From NCBI GenBank assembly GCA_017480795.1, contig JAFURY010000076.1, positions 1-41,488 on the forward strand: a stretch of DNA of 41,488 bases, written 5' to 3'. Numbering within the stretch: the first letter of the stretch is position 1; every line of letters starts with the position of its first letter. The notes under the pieces were generated by a model. It searched no databases, was not told where the DNA came from, and saw only the letters and a program-made list of their open reading frames with translations. The stretch comes from Succinivibrionaceae bacterium (GTDB lineage: Bacteria; Pseudomonadota; Gammaproteobacteria; Enterobacterales; Succinivibrionaceae). Positions 1 to 7,248 of the stretch are shown here, in pieces. Made by a program: the position numbers and the translations under genes.

Positions 1-86
1 CGAAAATCAGCAATCTTACATCATTCCACAACTTGATCACAGGATATACAAATTGAGTTCCCTGTCAACATATGTATTTTTGGCTG

Positions 87-92
87 TATAAT
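87..92 (+). promoter_or_regulatory. Possible -10 box upstream of the first gene
   Basis: A perfect TATAAT lies about 185 nt upstream of the first coding start. No good -35 box is visible at the right distance, so this is weak. The rest of 1-276 is AT-rich and shows no gene. Confidence 0.3.
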
Positions 93-276
93 GTAGTTGC
101 GACCTAGGTTATCCATCAAAATCCCCTGGGAAACTCGAGATAAAGATAAAACAAAAACAAGAGAAGAACTGAATGAACAATCATTAAAATCGGATCTGTC
201 ATCAAAAAAGAGATTCTTCAAAGAAAACCTGCCCGGCGAATCATTAGACGCCGGGGGCGATTGAAAGGAACAGGAC

Positions 277-708
277 ATGAAAACAAAGCAAATTCTCAAG
301 GCCTCCGTTCTCGCACTTGTCATGGCGCCCTGTGCCATGGCCGCGGGGGGCGAAAGCGGCATGAACGCCAGGCAGATCAATGCCATCTGCGACAAAATGA
401 AACCTGCGATATACACCAAAAACGATGCTGGAACCATAACCCGCAAGGGCTGCCACTTCAAGGACAGGACCTACACTCTCACCTACGAGGTGGCCGGAGA
501 GCAGAAATACATCAACGACATGAAAAACAGCGGTCTTGTCAACAAGAACGCCAAAGACGGGGATGCCGCGGAGCTGAAAAAGTACTGCAAGGCCTACGCT
601 TGGCTCTACAGGCAGAAGGATCTGACAAAAAAAATCGTGGTGGAGTACCGCGACACCGCCGGTAAAATTCTTGCTTCCACCTTCATCAACACCAGCGACT
701 GCCGGTAG
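277..708 (+). CDS. Small secreted hypothetical protein
   Basis: A 143-residue protein that I do not recognise. The N-terminus is a clear Sec signal peptide: a basic start (MKTK), a hydrophobic stretch around residues 8-20 and an AMA-A cleavage site near residue 22, so it should be exported to the periplasm. The mature part is basic and lysine-rich and has cysteines near residues 38, 58, 97 and 142, which could form two disulfides. The start is supported by AAGGAA at 265-270, six bases before the ATG. It lies 42 nt upstream of a flavin reductase-like gene and could be co-transcribed with it. No domain assignment is possible by eye; periplasmic location is an inference from the signal peptide. 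Confidence 0.75.
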   Translation: MKTKQILKASVLALVMAPCAMAAGGESGMNARQINAICDKMKPAIYTKNDAGTITRKGCHFKDRTYTLTYEVAGEQKYINDMKNSGLVNKNAKDGDAAELKKYCKAYAWLYRQKDLTKKIVVEYRDTAGKILASTFINTSDCR

Positions 709-750
709 CGGCGAAGCGCTGTTCTCTGAAAAACAAAGGATCTAAACATC

Positions 751-1269
751 ATGAAAGAAATCGACATCGCAAAATATGCTAAAGAGCCGTTCTCGCATTT
801 CGACCGCGACTGGGCGCTGCTTACAAGCGGCACCATGGATGACTTCAACTCCATGACCGTAAGCTGGGGAGCCATGGGAACCTTCTGGGGCAGACCGGTG
901 GTGTTCCTGGTGGTGAAGCCTACCCGCTACACCTTCGAGTTCATCAGCCGCCACGACGAGATCAATCTCTCCTGGTTTCCGAAGGAATACAAAAAGGCGC
1001 TGAAAGTCTACGGCACCCAGTCGGGCCGGGACATCAACAAGGAGCAGGAGACGGGACTGACCGCCATCGAAACGGCGTCCGGCGTTACCTACAGTCAGGC
1101 GGACGAAGTCATGATCTGCAAAAAGATCTTCATGCAGCAGCTGGACAAGGATCATTTCCCGGCCGATGCCCTGAAATGGTATCCGGACGGAACCAAGGAG
1201 CAGTACGCCCATTATCTGATCGTGGCGGAGGTGCAGAAAATCCTTTCGGACAAACCGGAAGATAACTGA
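751..1269 (+). CDS. Flavin reductase-like, FMN-binding split-barrel protein
   Basis: A 172-residue soluble protein of the flavin reductase/flavoredoxin family, which binds FMN in a split beta-barrel and passes electrons from NAD(P)H or partner proteins. The family-typical N-terminal stretch is visible near residues 22-50: WALLTSGT, then FNSMTVSWGAMG and FWGRPVV, where the Thr/Ser-Trp-Gly segment normally contacts the FMN phosphate. Length is normal for the small family members. The ATG follows AAAGGA at 735-740. It ends 19 nt before the bcp start, so the two probably form one transcript; both are redox functions. The natural substrate cannot be told from sequence. Confidence 0.88.
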   Translation: MKEIDIAKYAKEPFSHFDRDWALLTSGTMDDFNSMTVSWGAMGTFWGRPVVFLVVKPTRYTFEFISRHDEINLSWFPKEYKKALKVYGTQSGRDINKEQETGLTAIETASGVTYSQADEVMICKKIFMQQLDKDHFPADALKWYPDGTKEQYAHYLIVAEVQKILSDKPEDN

Positions 1270-1288
1270 CATAAGGAGACCGGCTGAA

Positions 1289-1756
1289 ATGGACATGAAG
1301 AAGATCGGCGACCGGATCGCCGAATTCACCCTCGTTGATCAGAACGGGCAGCCCCAGAGTCTAGCCGGACTGTGCTCCGGGCTTACGCTGCTGTATTTTT
1401 ATCCCAAAGCCATGACGCCCGGCTGCACCGCCCAGGCCTGCAGTCTGCGGGATGCCAGAGCCGAACTTGACCAAAGAGGGCTGAAAGTGGTCGGCATAAG
1501 CTGCGACGCGCCCCCAAGGCTGAAAAGATTCCAGGAAAAGGAAAACCTCAACTTCACGCTTCTTTCCGATCCAGATCACACGCTGTGCTCGTTCTTCGGC
1601 GTCTGGGGTCCGAAAAAGCTGGCGGGAAGGGAATACGAAGGCGTTCACCGCACCAGTTTCCTGGTTCAGGACGGCATCGTCAAAGCGGTGTTTCCGAAGG
1701 TGAAACCCAAAAACCACCTTGACGAGATTGTGAAATACCTCGATTCTCTCAAGTAA
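1289..1756 (+). CDS. bcp: Thioredoxin-dependent thiol peroxidase (bacterioferritin comigratory protein)
   Basis: A 155-residue atypical 2-Cys peroxiredoxin of the Bcp/PrxQ group, which reduces hydrogen peroxide and organic hydroperoxides in the cytoplasm using thioredoxin. The peroxidatic cysteine is C46 in the motif TPGCT, and the resolving cysteine C51 sits five residues later, the classic Bcp spacing. FYPKAMTPGC differs from the more usual FYPKDMTPGC only at one neighbouring position. Full length matches the family. AAGGAG at 1273-1278 precedes the ATG by about ten bases; a second ATG two codons later is possible. The gene ends 44 nt before a good hairpin terminator and lies downstream of the flavin reductase-like gene. 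Confidence 0.95.
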   Translation: MDMKKIGDRIAEFTLVDQNGQPQSLAGLCSGLTLLYFYPKAMTPGCTAQACSLRDARAELDQRGLKVVGISCDAPPRLKRFQEKENLNFTLLSDPDHTLCSFFGVWGPKKLAGREYEGVHRTSFLVQDGIVKAVFPKVKPKNHLDEIVKYLDSLK

Positions 1757-1800
1757 AATCTTTAGCCGCCGCCAAGGGCGCGAGCCGGACGACGCCGAAG

Positions 1801-1835
1801 CCGTTTTGTGACAATCAGCACAGAACGGTTTTGTC
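1801..1835 (+). terminator. Intrinsic terminator after bcp
   Basis: Arms CCGTTTTGTG (1801-1810) and CACAGAACGG (1819-1828) form a 10-bp stem with one G-T pair and an 8-nt loop, followed by a T-rich run. Confidence 0.75.
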
Positions 1836-1960
1836 TTTCGCTGTTTTTTGTTCCTATTTTCTCCGTTTTTCATACAAATAGTACTGATTGTTTATTCAGA
1901 CAACCAACGGGCGCTCTCGTTTTGCGAAAACGTCCGGAATCTCCTCAGTCATTGCGATTT

Positions 1961-2038
1961 TGAGAGTGATATGCCTGAACGCACGGTTGTTTTTACCTCC
2001 TTAGCATGCCGCGCGAAGGTTCAGGCGTATCGCTCTCA
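1961..2038 (+). repeat. Long imperfect inverted repeat (possible structured RNA)
   Basis: The arms 1961-1980 and 2019-2038 pair over 20 positions with an internal loop of 38 nt. The only two departures from perfect pairing are T-G pairs when read as plus-strand RNA, but would be A-C mismatches on the minus strand, so the fold favours a plus-strand transcript. There is no T-run next to it, so it is not a normal terminator. It sits in a 496-nt gap (1757-2252) in which I see no convincing gene. Confidence 0.6.
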
Positions 2039-2140
2039 TTCTTTCCGCCTTCTCTTCATCTCATCCGATCTCTCCATCTCCTGCCGATCCGTCTTCCCAA
2101 GGCCTGAACAGACGTTTGCGTCGGCGAAAAAATTTCAAAA

Positions 2141-2223
2141 GTGAGGACCGCTTAGCAAGTTTGAACAATAATCGCCGCCAAATATGGCTAATTTCGGATC
2201 CTCACATATAAATAGGCAGGAGG
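2141..2223 (+). promoter_or_regulatory. Structured leader upstream of a small membrane-protein gene
   Basis: Nested complementary segments are GTGAGGA (2141-2147) with TCCTCAC (2199-2205), CCG (2148-2150) with CGG (2195-2197), and TTAGC (2152-2156) with GCTAA (2187-2191). Together they close a 30-nt loop. A strong AGGAGG lies at 2218-2223, just after the fold. This looks like a cis-acting RNA, but I cannot match it to a known riboswitch class. Confidence 0.4.
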
Positions 2224-2252
2224 TGTGTACAAAAGAAAGCGGATACCCAAGC

Positions 2253-2747
2253 ATGAACGCCAGCACAAAAACAAAAACAATATTGCTTCTTACAGCTGCA
2301 GTCGCGCTTGTTGCATCCGGTATCGGAGGAATAATCTTCGGCATAGTTGGAAATCACCTTGCGCCGGTGGTTCTGCTGCTGGCCGGGCTTCACGTATCAG
2401 ATCTGTACCGGCAGGCGAAGCATGAAATGCGCACGCAAAGCGACATTGACTTGTTTCTGGTGTCGGACGACGTTTATGAAAGCGGAATAAGAGTGTCCGC
2501 GACTTGCAGATCGGGCATCAGAAGAGAGTTGGTAATCGACCAGGCGAACGTTTTCATTCCACAAAGGATGAGATTCTCTCTCCTGGCCCTTGAAAAACTG
2601 CTGCACCGGAACCGTTCTCTTGACGCCTTCGTCAGGCGGATGAACGAGCTGGCCTGCAAAGCCTCCGGCACGCTCAAAGGCTTCGCGTTTACCGAGGGCA
2701 TCCGGACGCGGCTTGTCCGATACATGCCCGGAACTTCGCCTCCGTAA
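2253..2747 (+). CDS. Small membrane-anchored hypothetical protein
   Basis: A 164-residue protein from the ATG at 2253. Residues about 9-47 are strongly hydrophobic and glycine-rich and probably form two short membrane helices. The remaining 115 residues are soluble and slightly basic, with an alternating hydrophobic pattern; I do not recognise a domain. The start is uncertain: the only strong Shine-Dalgarno (AGGAGG, 2218-2223) is 29 nt upstream, while an in-frame ATG at 2184 lies inside the leader fold. AAGCGGA just before 2253 may serve as a weak site. The gene is monocistronic, with its own terminator 44 nt after the stop. Confidence 0.65.
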   Translation: MNASTKTKTILLLTAAVALVASGIGGIIFGIVGNHLAPVVLLLAGLHVSDLYRQAKHEMRTQSDIDLFLVSDDVYESGIRVSATCRSGIRRELVIDQANVFIPQRMRFSLLALEKLLHRNRSLDAFVRRMNELACKASGTLKGFAFTEGIRTRLVRYMPGTSPP

Positions 2748-2790
2748 GCGTCAGATTTGTGTTTAGTTCTGTGTTGTTGTATCCAACTTT

Positions 2791-2815
2791 GTGCCAGTCA
2801 ACCTGGCACTTTTTT
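2791..2815 (+). terminator. Intrinsic terminator
   Basis: GTGCCAG (2791-2797) and CTGGCAC (2803-2809) form a perfect 7-bp stem with a 5-nt loop, followed directly by six T. Confidence 0.88.
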
Positions 2816-2841
2816 GTCTGATGCACGACTAAGGATCTTGT

Positions 2842-4578
2842 ATGGGCTCAAGCAATGCGGACTCCAGAAGAAGTAAGTCAGCCCCGGAAGTCGATCCGCG
2901 CACGCTGTCCACTTTTCAGAAAATAAAATGGCTGTTCACGTCGCCATCAAGCGACGAGGACGACGACAGCCGCGACAGGGACAGAAAAAGAGAGGAAAAG
3001 GAAGAGCCGGAGCTTACCGAGGAGGAAAAGGCAAAGCTTGAATACGAAAGGATCAGAAAGCGAAATCTCGTCATTTTCATAGTTCTCGTCCTGCTGACCG
3101 CAATCACCGCAGGCCTCTGCTACTGGCGCTACACCGCCACCCACGTCACCGACAAGGATATCGCCCGCTGCCACAGCAATTTCAAATCCGGCAACTACAT
3201 CAAGGCCTTCAGGTACTGCCACAAGGCCAGAGACGTGCCCGATGCCGAGATCATGTACGCTCTGGCCCGCATGTACGAAACCGGCAAAGGCGTTCCTCCT
3301 GACGATTTCGACACCGAAAACAACCGCAAACTCGCCCTGAAATACTACGAAATGGCGGCCTCCAACAATCTTCTGCGGGCACAGGTCAAACTCGGCAACG
3401 ATTATTTCAACGGCAGCGTGATCGCCCGGCAGGATGACGACAAGGCAATAAAGTGGCTGCGTCATGCGGCGAGAAGCTCGGATGAAAAGGCGGCGGAAAA
3501 ACTGGTGACGCTGCTTCTGAAGAAAAAGAAAACCGAAGAGGCGGTGCAATGGCTCCAGGAACTGGCTGAAAACGGCAACCCCGACGCCAGCTATCGTCTT
3601 GCCGAAATTTTCTCATCCGGAGAGGACATCAAACCTGATTACGAACGCGCCTTCAGGGCCTGCATCATGGCCGCCGACAAGGGCCATGCGGATGCCGAGC
3701 ATCTGCTGGCCCTGATGTATGAAAGCGGTCTTGGCACCGATCCCGATTTCAGGCAGGCCTACGTCTACGAAACCCGGGCGGCAGCCCACGGATCCACAGA
3801 AGCAGCCTACCAGAGCGGTCTCATGACGGAAAACGGCATCGGCACCGAGGCCAACGTCAAGAAGGCGGTGGAATACTACGAATCCGCCGCCGCCGGCGGA
3901 CATGACGGAGCCGCGTTCAAACTCGGCAATTTCTATGAAAACGGCATCGGGGTGGAACGCGACTATATGCAGGCTCTGACCTGGTACAGCAGCGCCGCCA
4001 ACCGTGGCAACTCCTCGGCCATGATAGCTCTTGGCCGAATGCATCAGAACGGCCTTGGAACCACCGCAAGTCCGGAGGATGCGTTCTTCTGGTATCAGAA
4101 GGCCGCCGAAACGCCTAATCTTGAGGCGTATTTCAACCTGGGACTGGCCTACATCAAGGGCACCGGCACCGCGGTAGATGCCGAAAAGGCCATGGAGTAT
4201 TTCACGGTGGTGGCGGCCACCGGCTACGCCCCCGCCGAATACGAGCTGGGGCTCATCTATTTTCAGCAGGAGAAGTACGAACAGGCCGCCGCATGGTTCA
4301 AAAAGTCCTTCAATCAGGGACACGCCTTCAGCGCCGCCTATCTTGGCTTTATGTCGGCGCGGGGACTGGGAGAGCCGCTGAGCAACTACATGGCATACTT
4401 CTACTTCACCGTCAGCTACCAGCTCTACCCCGCCGACACCACCCTGGACAACATCCGGCTGGTCAAAAGCAAACTGTCCAGGGAGCAGCAGAACGCCGCT
4501 GAAATACGGGCGCAAAAGTTCATGCATCAGATCAAATTCAGCCGCAGCAGTCCTTCGGTCGGCCAGAGTCTTGAGTAG
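2842..4578 (+). CDS. Membrane-anchored Sel1-like repeat protein
   Basis: A 578-residue protein. Residues 1-74 are highly charged (a run of Asp, Arg, Lys and Glu around 38-73) and should be cytoplasmic. A single membrane helix follows at about 75-95. The remainder is a solenoid of Sel1-like repeats, each about 36 residues, with the recurring pattern A-x-x-x-G-x-x-Y-x-x-G-x-G followed by A-x-x-W/Y-Y-x-x-A-A; examples lie near 130-175, 280-320 and 355-470. Such repeats bind other proteins, often in envelope or signalling assemblies. The helix without an obvious cleavage site implies a type II topology with the repeats in the periplasm (inference). AAGGA at 2831-2835 precedes the ATG. Its partner cannot be deduced. 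Confidence 0.88.
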   Translation: MGSSNADSRRSKSAPEVDPRTLSTFQKIKWLFTSPSSDEDDDSRDRDRKREEKEEPELTEEEKAKLEYERIRKRNLVIFIVLVLLTAITAGLCYWRYTATHVTDKDIARCHSNFKSGNYIKAFRYCHKARDVPDAEIMYALARMYETGKGVPPDDFDTENNRKLALKYYEMAASNNLLRAQVKLGNDYFNGSVIARQDDDKAIKWLRHAARSSDEKAAEKLVTLLLKKKKTEEAVQWLQELAENGNPDASYRLAEIFSSGEDIKPDYERAFRACIMAADKGHADAEHLLALMYESGLGTDPDFRQAYVYETRAAAHGSTEAAYQSGLMTENGIGTEANVKKAVEYYESAAAGGHDGAAFKLGNFYENGIGVERDYMQALTWYSSAANRGNSSAMIALGRMHQNGLGTTASPEDAFFWYQKAAETPNLEAYFNLGLAYIKGTGTAVDAEKAMEYFTVVAATGYAPAEYELGLIYFQQEKYEQAAAWFKKSFNQGHAFSAAYLGFMSARGLGEPLSNYMAYFYFTVSYQLYPADTTLDNIRLVKSKLSREQQNAAEIRAQKFMHQIKFSRSSPSVGQSLE

Positions 4579-4636
4579 GAACTCCGGCGCGGACCTGTCT
4601 CTTTCCCGGGCTCCCCTCCGGCGCGTCTGAAAATCC

Positions 4637-4669
4637 GAATCGTCAAACCCGGTCCGATTCTGCTTTTCA
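4637..4669 (+). terminator. Weak hairpin after the Sel1-repeat gene
   Basis: GAATCG (4637-4642) and CGATTC (4655-4660) pair around a 12-nt loop, followed by TGCTTTTC. The stem is short, so this is a low-confidence terminator. Confidence 0.3.
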
Positions 4670-4753
4670 TCCCGTCGGCTATGATAAAATATCCTTGTTC
4701 GGACCCTAATCAGGGAGTTCCGCCATCACCGACCATCAGGAAAAATACTGCTT

Positions 4754-5287
4754 ATGAACAGGCTGCTGAAAACACTCGCGCTTGGCTTGCTGCCGTCAGC
4801 GATCCTTGCCCAGAACACAGGCTTTGTGGCCTCTCCCGACGGCTGGAGCATAGTCAGCCAGCAGCCCTGCGATCAGTTCATAATTTTTCAGAACAATCAG
4901 ATCAGAGACAGCAATTTCATCTACTACGTGGTGGCCAATCATGAAACCATCGCCGTATCCGACATCAGCGACGTCATTACCTCCAAAATGAAATGCCTCA
5001 ATCCGGAGGTCAAAAAATCAGGCATCGGAGCGCTTCAGGTGACCTGCGCCAATGACATGATCATCAACGTATGGGAATCGACGGCGAACTACAACGGACA
5101 GGACATCCCCATCTACTCTTCCATTATCCTGAAAAACATGAATCGTGAGCTGATCCGCCACGAACTGCCAAAACTGGTTCAGACCGCCATGATTTATCAG
5201 GATCTGGCCCTGGATGCCATATACAAAGGCAGATGCGGTGGCGATACCCACGAGCCGAAACTGCCGTCCGAATCCTCGTCCGGCTGA
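4754..5287 (+). CDS. Secreted hypothetical protein
   Basis: A 177-residue protein with a short Sec signal peptide: MNRLLK, a Leu-rich core and a likely cut after ILA near residue 19. The mature part alternates beta-like and helical segments (for example FIYYVVANHETIAVSD near 56-71) and carries four cysteines (about 39, 81, 98 and 161), which could pair in the periplasm. The C-terminus is short, polar and Ser-rich. I do not recognise a family. An AGGA at 4738-4741 lies 12 nt before the ATG, so the ribosome site is weak. It is convergent with galE and separated from it by a shared terminator hairpin. Confidence 0.72.
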   Translation: MNRLLKTLALGLLPSAILAQNTGFVASPDGWSIVSQQPCDQFIIFQNNQIRDSNFIYYVVANHETIAVSDISDVITSKMKCLNPEVKKSGIGALQVTCANDMIINVWESTANYNGQDIPIYSSIILKNMNRELIRHELPKLVQTAMIYQDLALDAIYKGRCGGDTHEPKLPSESSSG

Positions 5288-5315
5288 AACGCGCCGCAAA
5301 ATCCGTCCTCAGATC

Positions 5316-5357
5316 AAAACAGAAAGGCGGCCAGGGATCGCTCTCCCCGGTCGCCTT
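5316..5357 (-). terminator. Terminator of galE, probably bidirectional
   Basis: Arms 5324-5336 and 5345-5357 pair over 13 positions with one mismatch and one G-T pair, with an 8-nt loop. On the minus strand the stem is followed by TTTCTGTTTTG, which suits galE; the convergent plus-strand gene can use the same stem. Confidence 0.75.
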
Positions 5358-5387
5358 CGCATTTGAAAACCAGTTCAGGCAGGATCT

Positions 5388-6407
5388 CTAGTCCGGATAG
5401 CCGTCAGGATTTCCGGTCTGCCATCTGTTGGCGTCGGAGACGATATCATTGATATCAAGCTCCGTCTGCCATCCGAGCTCAGCCTTGGCCTTGGCCGGAT
5501 CGGCGTAATATTCGGCAATGTCTCCCGGACGGCGCGGACCGTACACATATTTGATAGGCTTTTCAAGAATGCCGTTGTAGGCGTCAACCACCTGCTGCAC
5601 GCTGACGCCGTGACCGGCGCCAAGATTGTAGGTGTAGAAGGCAGGCTTGTTCAGACAGTGGGCAAGCGCGGCCAGGTGTCCGCGGGCAAGATCGACCACA
5701 TGAATGAAATCGCGGATACAGGTTCCGTCAGGAGTAGGATAGTCGTTGCCCCAGATGTTCAGATGATCTCTTTTGCCCACCGCGACCTGGGAAATGTAAG
5801 GCATAAGATTGTTGGGAATCCCCTTCGGATCCTCGCCCATCAGTCCGCTGCTGTGGGCTCCCACAGGATTGAAGTAGCGCAGCACGCAGACCGAAAGCGA
5901 GCGGTCGGAATTGTACCAGTCCTCCAGAATCATCTCGATATCGGCCTTGGTCTGGGCGTAAGGACTGTTGCCGCGCTTTATAGGCTCGGTTTCAGGAATT
6001 TTCGGAGTCGAAGGAGTGCCGTAAACGGTGGCGCTGGAGCTGAAGACAATGTTCTTCACGGCGTGAGCGCTCATGGCCTTGAACAGATGGACGCTGCCGT
6101 TGATGTTGTTGTCATAGTAATCCAGCGGCTTGGCGCAGGACTCTCCAACCGCCTTAAGGCCGGCAAAATGGATCACCGCATCGTATGAGGTCTCGGAGAA
6201 CACCTTTTCCAGCGCCTTATCGTCGCGGATGTCGGCCTCGATGAAATCAGGCCTCTTTCCGGTGATCTGCTGAATGCGATCCAGCACTGAAAGCTTGCTG
6301 TTGTACAGATTGTCTAAAATGGTGACCTCGTAATTGCCGTTCAGCAGTTCGACAACAGTATGACTGCCGATGTATCCGCAGCCTCCGGTCACAAGAATTC
6401 TGGTCAT
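5388..6407 (-). CDS. galE: UDP-glucose 4-epimerase
   Basis: A 339-residue extended short-chain dehydrogenase that interconverts UDP-glucose and UDP-galactose, feeding galactose use and surface polysaccharide synthesis. The NAD-binding motif GGCGYIGS is at residues 8-15, the catalytic Ser lies in the SSSATVYG block near 124, and the Tyr-x-x-x-Lys pair is Y150 and K154. Length is that of E. coli GalE. I start at the ATG giving MTRILVTGG, preceded by GGGA about nine bases upstream; an ATG four codons further upstream is less likely. The gene stands alone, without galK or galT, and is divergent from the YjfB-like gene. Confidence 0.96.
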   Translation of the reverse strand: MTRILVTGGCGYIGSHTVVELLNGNYEVTILDNLYNSKLSVLDRIQQITGKRPDFIEADIRDDKALEKVFSETSYDAVIHFAGLKAVGESCAKPLDYYDNNINGSVHLFKAMSAHAVKNIVFSSSATVYGTPSTPKIPETEPIKRGNSPYAQTKADIEMILEDWYNSDRSLSVCVLRYFNPVGAHSSGLMGEDPKGIPNNLMPYISQVAVGKRDHLNIWGNDYPTPDGTCIRDFIHVVDLARGHLAALAHCLNKPAFYTYNLGAGHGVSVQQVVDAYNGILEKPIKYVYGPRRPGDIAEYYADPAKAKAELGWQTELDINDIVSDANRWQTGNPDGYPD

Positions 6408-6584
6408 AAAACATCCCATGATTGCGCAATAAACCTACAAAACGGACAAAATGCAAAGCGGTCCGAGTTTTGCAGAAAAATACCATTATCGATGGCATTT
6501 TACAAGTTTTAGTTTGGATCCGTAAGCGGATTGTCAATCCGGCCGGCGCGGCGATATTGTGACAAACATCAAATAAACATTTCA

Positions 6585-6628
6585 TAAAGGTTCATTATTC
6601 TCGTAAAACATGAACCTTTACATATAAT
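6585..6628 (+). promoter_or_regulatory. Promoter with an 11-bp inverted repeat upstream of the YjfB-like gene
   Basis: TAAAGGTTCAT (6585-6595) and ATGAACCTTTA (6610-6620) are perfect 11-bp inverted arms with a 14-nt spacer, ending two bases before a perfect TATAAT (6623-6628). No good -35 box is present under the repeat, which fits an activator site or a -35-blocking operator. Confidence 0.6.
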
Positions 6629-6714
6629 GAGGATCATGCTGCTGTTATTGTCTGACAGGCGCGTCGCGCCTTGTGAGCAAGCCAGCGCAGAGGAACAGAA
6701 TCGTGGGAGGATCT

Positions 6715-6960
6715 ATGTCTTACGTCAATACTTCCAACAGCACGCTGTCGCAGATGGACGTGTATGTTATGAAATCCCAAAGCCAGCAGCAGGGAAAGAT
6801 GGCTCTCAGCCTCCTGGACAGCGCGGTGGAATCTGCCCAGCAGGTAAGTCAGTCCGGCGGATCGCTGCACGCTCCTGCAGCCCACATCAACATTCAGCAG
6901 AACGCGGCCGGAGCCAACCCTGGCGACAGACTCGGCGAAAACGTCAATATTTGCGTATAG
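6715..6960 (+). CDS. YjfB-family putative motility protein
   Basis: An 81-residue protein resembling the small YjfB family, annotated as putative motility proteins. The family pattern is an N-terminal amphipathic helix rich in Met and Gln (here SQMDVYVMKSQSQQQGKMAL), a continuing helix, and a C-terminal L-G-x-N-hydrophobic-hydrophobic block; here the end reads DRLGENVNICV. Members usually have about 60 residues, so this one has a longer Ser/Gly/Ala-rich linker. GGGAGG at 6705-6710 fixes the ATG at 6715 rather than the in-frame ATG at 6673. The chemoreceptor, cheV and cheR elsewhere in the window agree with a motile cell. The exact role of the family is unknown. Confidence 0.7.
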   Translation: MSYVNTSNSTLSQMDVYVMKSQSQQQGKMALSLLDSAVESAQQVSQSGGSLHAPAAHINIQQNAAGANPGDRLGENVNICV

Positions 6961-7000
6961 TTTTTTTTATTAGCACATTTGTAAGCGTATCAAATATCAG

Positions 7001-7025
7001 AGGCGGACATTGGTCCGCCTTTTTA
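7001..7025 (+). terminator. Intrinsic terminator after the YjfB-like gene
   Basis: AGGCGGAC (7001-7008) and GTCCGCCT (7013-7020) form a perfect 8-bp stem with a 4-nt loop, followed by TTTTATTT. Confidence 0.9.
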
Positions 7026-7202
7026 TTTGCCAATCCGAGAGCGGATACTTCATCCGGGATTCTTGCGGATCAGACCGTCATGTCTGTATGCAGTTCATGA
7101 GAGCCAACTTTGAACTTTCTCTTGCGCACCCGGCGAAACAGCAGATCATGACGTCGATCGGTAAAGAATTTTCTCCCTGGCGTCGCCCCTTTCTTTTTTG
7201 AT

Positions 7203-7234
7203 ATTGTATCACTAAAGTGATACAATCATATAAA
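7203..7234 (+). promoter_or_regulatory. Palindromic operator and promoter of the toxin-antitoxin-like module
   Basis: ATTGTATCACT (7203-7213) and AGTGATACAAT (7216-7226) form a perfect 11-bp palindrome with a 2-bp centre. It covers a TTGTAT -35-like element (7204-7209), and TATAAA (7229-7234) follows. This is the usual layout for autorepression by the HTH protein encoded downstream. Confidence 0.75.
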
Positions 7235-7248
7235 ACGGAGTCTTTGCA

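Noticed and set aside
1848..2144. Open frame of 98 codons on the plus strand in the 1.8-2.1 kb gap
   Set aside because: It starts inside the bcp terminator region, has no ribosome site, an odd Ser/Phe/Arg-rich composition, and is explained by the long stem-loop region.
6715..6960. The YjfB-like protein as precursor peptide of the NHLM exporter
   Set aside because: It has a Ser-Gly-Gly-Ser sequence, but the N- and C-terminal patterns fit the YjfB family better, it lies 7 kb from the operon, and it has no leader typical of these precursors.
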